Part shown: in pieces, positions 62,540-64,000 of the stretch
Numbering within the stretch: the first letter of the stretch is position 1
Layout of the letters: every line of letters begins with the position of its first letter
Assembly: GCA_037179385.1 (NCBI GenBank)
Contig: CM074187.1
Location: 496,001 to 560,000, forward strand
Reading direction: 5' to 3'
DNA: 64,000 nucleotides
Source of the DNA: Holothuria scabra
Lineage: Eukaryota > Echinodermata > Holothuroidea > Aspidochirotida > Holothuriidae
The notes under the pieces: model-generated
What the model saw: the letters and a program-made list of their open reading frames with translations, nothing else
What the model was told of the DNA's origin: nothing
The model's database searches: none
Translations under genes and position numbers: made by a program

Positions 62540-64000
62540 CACACATGTGTGTATGTACAGTAAGGTGTAGCCTATGTTAACACTTGAGCTATTGTGCACA
62601 GAATGCAGTCCAATTGGAATATGCCTTTCATTGTGATGACAATGTAAGTGTGTTTTAACAACTCCTTTCACGCACAGCTGTTGTGACATTTGTCTGGAAA
62701 CACTGAATGAGTCTAAGGCCAGGCATGACACTGGTATCCTAAAAAAGAGTACCTCTTTTCAATCATGTGAGGGAATTTAGGTTACAGAATTGTTACTTCC
62801 AAGCAAAATGACTTCTTATTTTACCCTTACATATTTGATGGTAATGTTTGAAGTTAAGAACATTAAAGACATGAAATTGAAAGAACACCTGAGAAGATTA
62901 ATGTCATGTTTAGCTGCTGCTTCAAAATAAATTTTGTGTATTGTACATGTGAATCCCCTTGAAAAAATTACAACTAGATCAGCAACATAGGCCTATCCTG
63001 TATGAGGCAAATACAATATACTGTAATGTATGGCAAAATGCAATCACCTTAATTTGACTAAGCGTTGTAGCTTGTAAGACTATCCTGTGCCATGCAGGGC
63101 ATGTTAAAACAATTTTCCAGTATGGGAGTAAAATTGCCCACAATTTCTTCTATTTTGTATTGTACAGAAAAGTCAGTTGCCAAATTTTCCCTCAGGAACT
63201 CCCAGTTTCACATCTTGAGAATTATGTCACAATAGTTTAGTTTAAGATTCAATAATGAAATTTACTAGCAGTAACAGAATGCAATCAATATCTAAGTTTT
63301 GAAATATCATGAAAGATACTTGGTCTTCAGTGGGCCAATTCAGTAAATAACTACAAAAGGGCTGAGAGGGCCACTACTGAGTAAGACAGTGCACAGATAG
63401 AGGGGCCAACACCACCAGCAACACACAAAGCCCCAAAGTGCTGGATTTATCTAGAGAGGAAAGACTCACAAAACTGCAAAATCCAGAAACTGCTAAAACA
63501 TTGAATGCAATCAAAAGCAAATGAAAGGATCCCATAAGGCTGAATGGGACTCAAGGGATCATGTGTTAAGGACCCAGTTGGGGGTACTGTAGCAGTACTG
63601 TAAAAGGATTGAAAAAGATGGTTTGAACAATTACTAGGCCTATTTTTAGGGAGACTTTATCCAAAGGAGAACACTCTTAAAGGAAGTGTGACATGTCAGC
63701 AAAGTTACCTGACTTCACTTGGCAGTAATTGTGGAGTGAAGTTTTCTAAGGAAAAATCTGTTGGAATTATTTCAATATCTTTTACGGTTCTCAAGCTATA
63801 CCTCTTCACAGTTGGAATGTTTCTGAAGAAAGTTGTTGCTCATGCAAAAATAATGGTGTGGAATGTTGCATTGTGTTGACATTTCTTTTGTTAACCCTAT
63901 ATAAATTATCTCCTAGTTACACTTCAGTTAGTTTGTGGTTTGGTAATTGATACTTAAGATTTCCAAGTGTAAGAGGATCCCCCACATAGCCTACTGGATG
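62540..64000. other. Non-coding DNA, no gene recognised
   Basis: AT-rich sequence with only short frames. No exon, transposon end or tandem repeat was recognised. Confidence 0.5.

Overview
The window is nuclear DNA from an animal. Genes are split by many GT-AG introns, background sequence is AT-rich, and DNA transposons, LINE and LTR elements and minisatellites are abundant. Protein matches and the kind of LTR element (a Gmr1-like Ty3/gypsy element, a lineage described from deuterostomes) suggest an invertebrate deuterostome, but the host species cannot be fixed from the sequence. I see no prokaryotic features, CRISPR array or intact tRNA/rRNA gene.

Two convergent host genes organise the window. 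On the + strand, 14392-36293 carries the last 13 coding exons (about 755 codons) of a cytosolic aconitase / iron regulatory protein 1 gene (ACO1/IRP1). All three cluster cysteines and the active-site/RNA-binding arginines are present. The first ~135 residues are not in the 14.4 kb upstream and must lie left of the window. On the - strand, 56042-39632 carries a complete seven-exon LACTB gene (mitochondrial serine beta-lactamase-like protein, ~563 aa) with SISK, YST and HTGG motifs. The two stop codons are ~3.3 kb apart.

Region by region: 1-14.4 kb is presumed 5' intron or flank. It holds an isolated exon-like island at 1.7 kb, a CpG-richer ~5.3 kb segment bounded by TA-flanked Tc1/mariner (pogo)-like inverted ends (2.3-7.6 kb), and small inverted-repeat elements. 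At 14.4-36.3 kb ACO1 introns are loaded with repeats: a 5.8 kb Ty3/gypsy element with two 667-bp LTRs in the ninth-kb-scale intron at 20.7-29.8 kb, a 44-bp minisatellite, a TTAA-flanked element with ~170-bp inverted repeats, and a 472-bp element. The LTR element has the order gag-protease-integrase-RNase H, with the reverse transcriptase core missing. At 36.3-39.6 kb there is intergenic DNA. At 39.6-56 kb LACTB introns hold a ~42-copy 32-bp minisatellite with C/G/A variant repeats, a decayed hAT element with 8-bp target duplication, and a ~3.1 kb satellite of ~145-bp units, most containing a perfect nuclear-receptor DR1 site (AGGTCAAAGGTCA). At 56-64 kb there is a hAT-like element with a second one nested in it, an orphan coding-type exon, a 5'-truncated CR1-like LINE fragment, and further transposon debris.

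The two host genes have unrelated biochemistry as far as is known (iron sensing/citrate isomerisation versus a mitochondrial intermembrane-space filament protein). The most unusual material is in the non-coding sequence: the DR1 satellite in LACTB with a small inverted copy in ACO1, and the rearranged, RT-less LTR element with recent LTRs but no visible target-site duplication.
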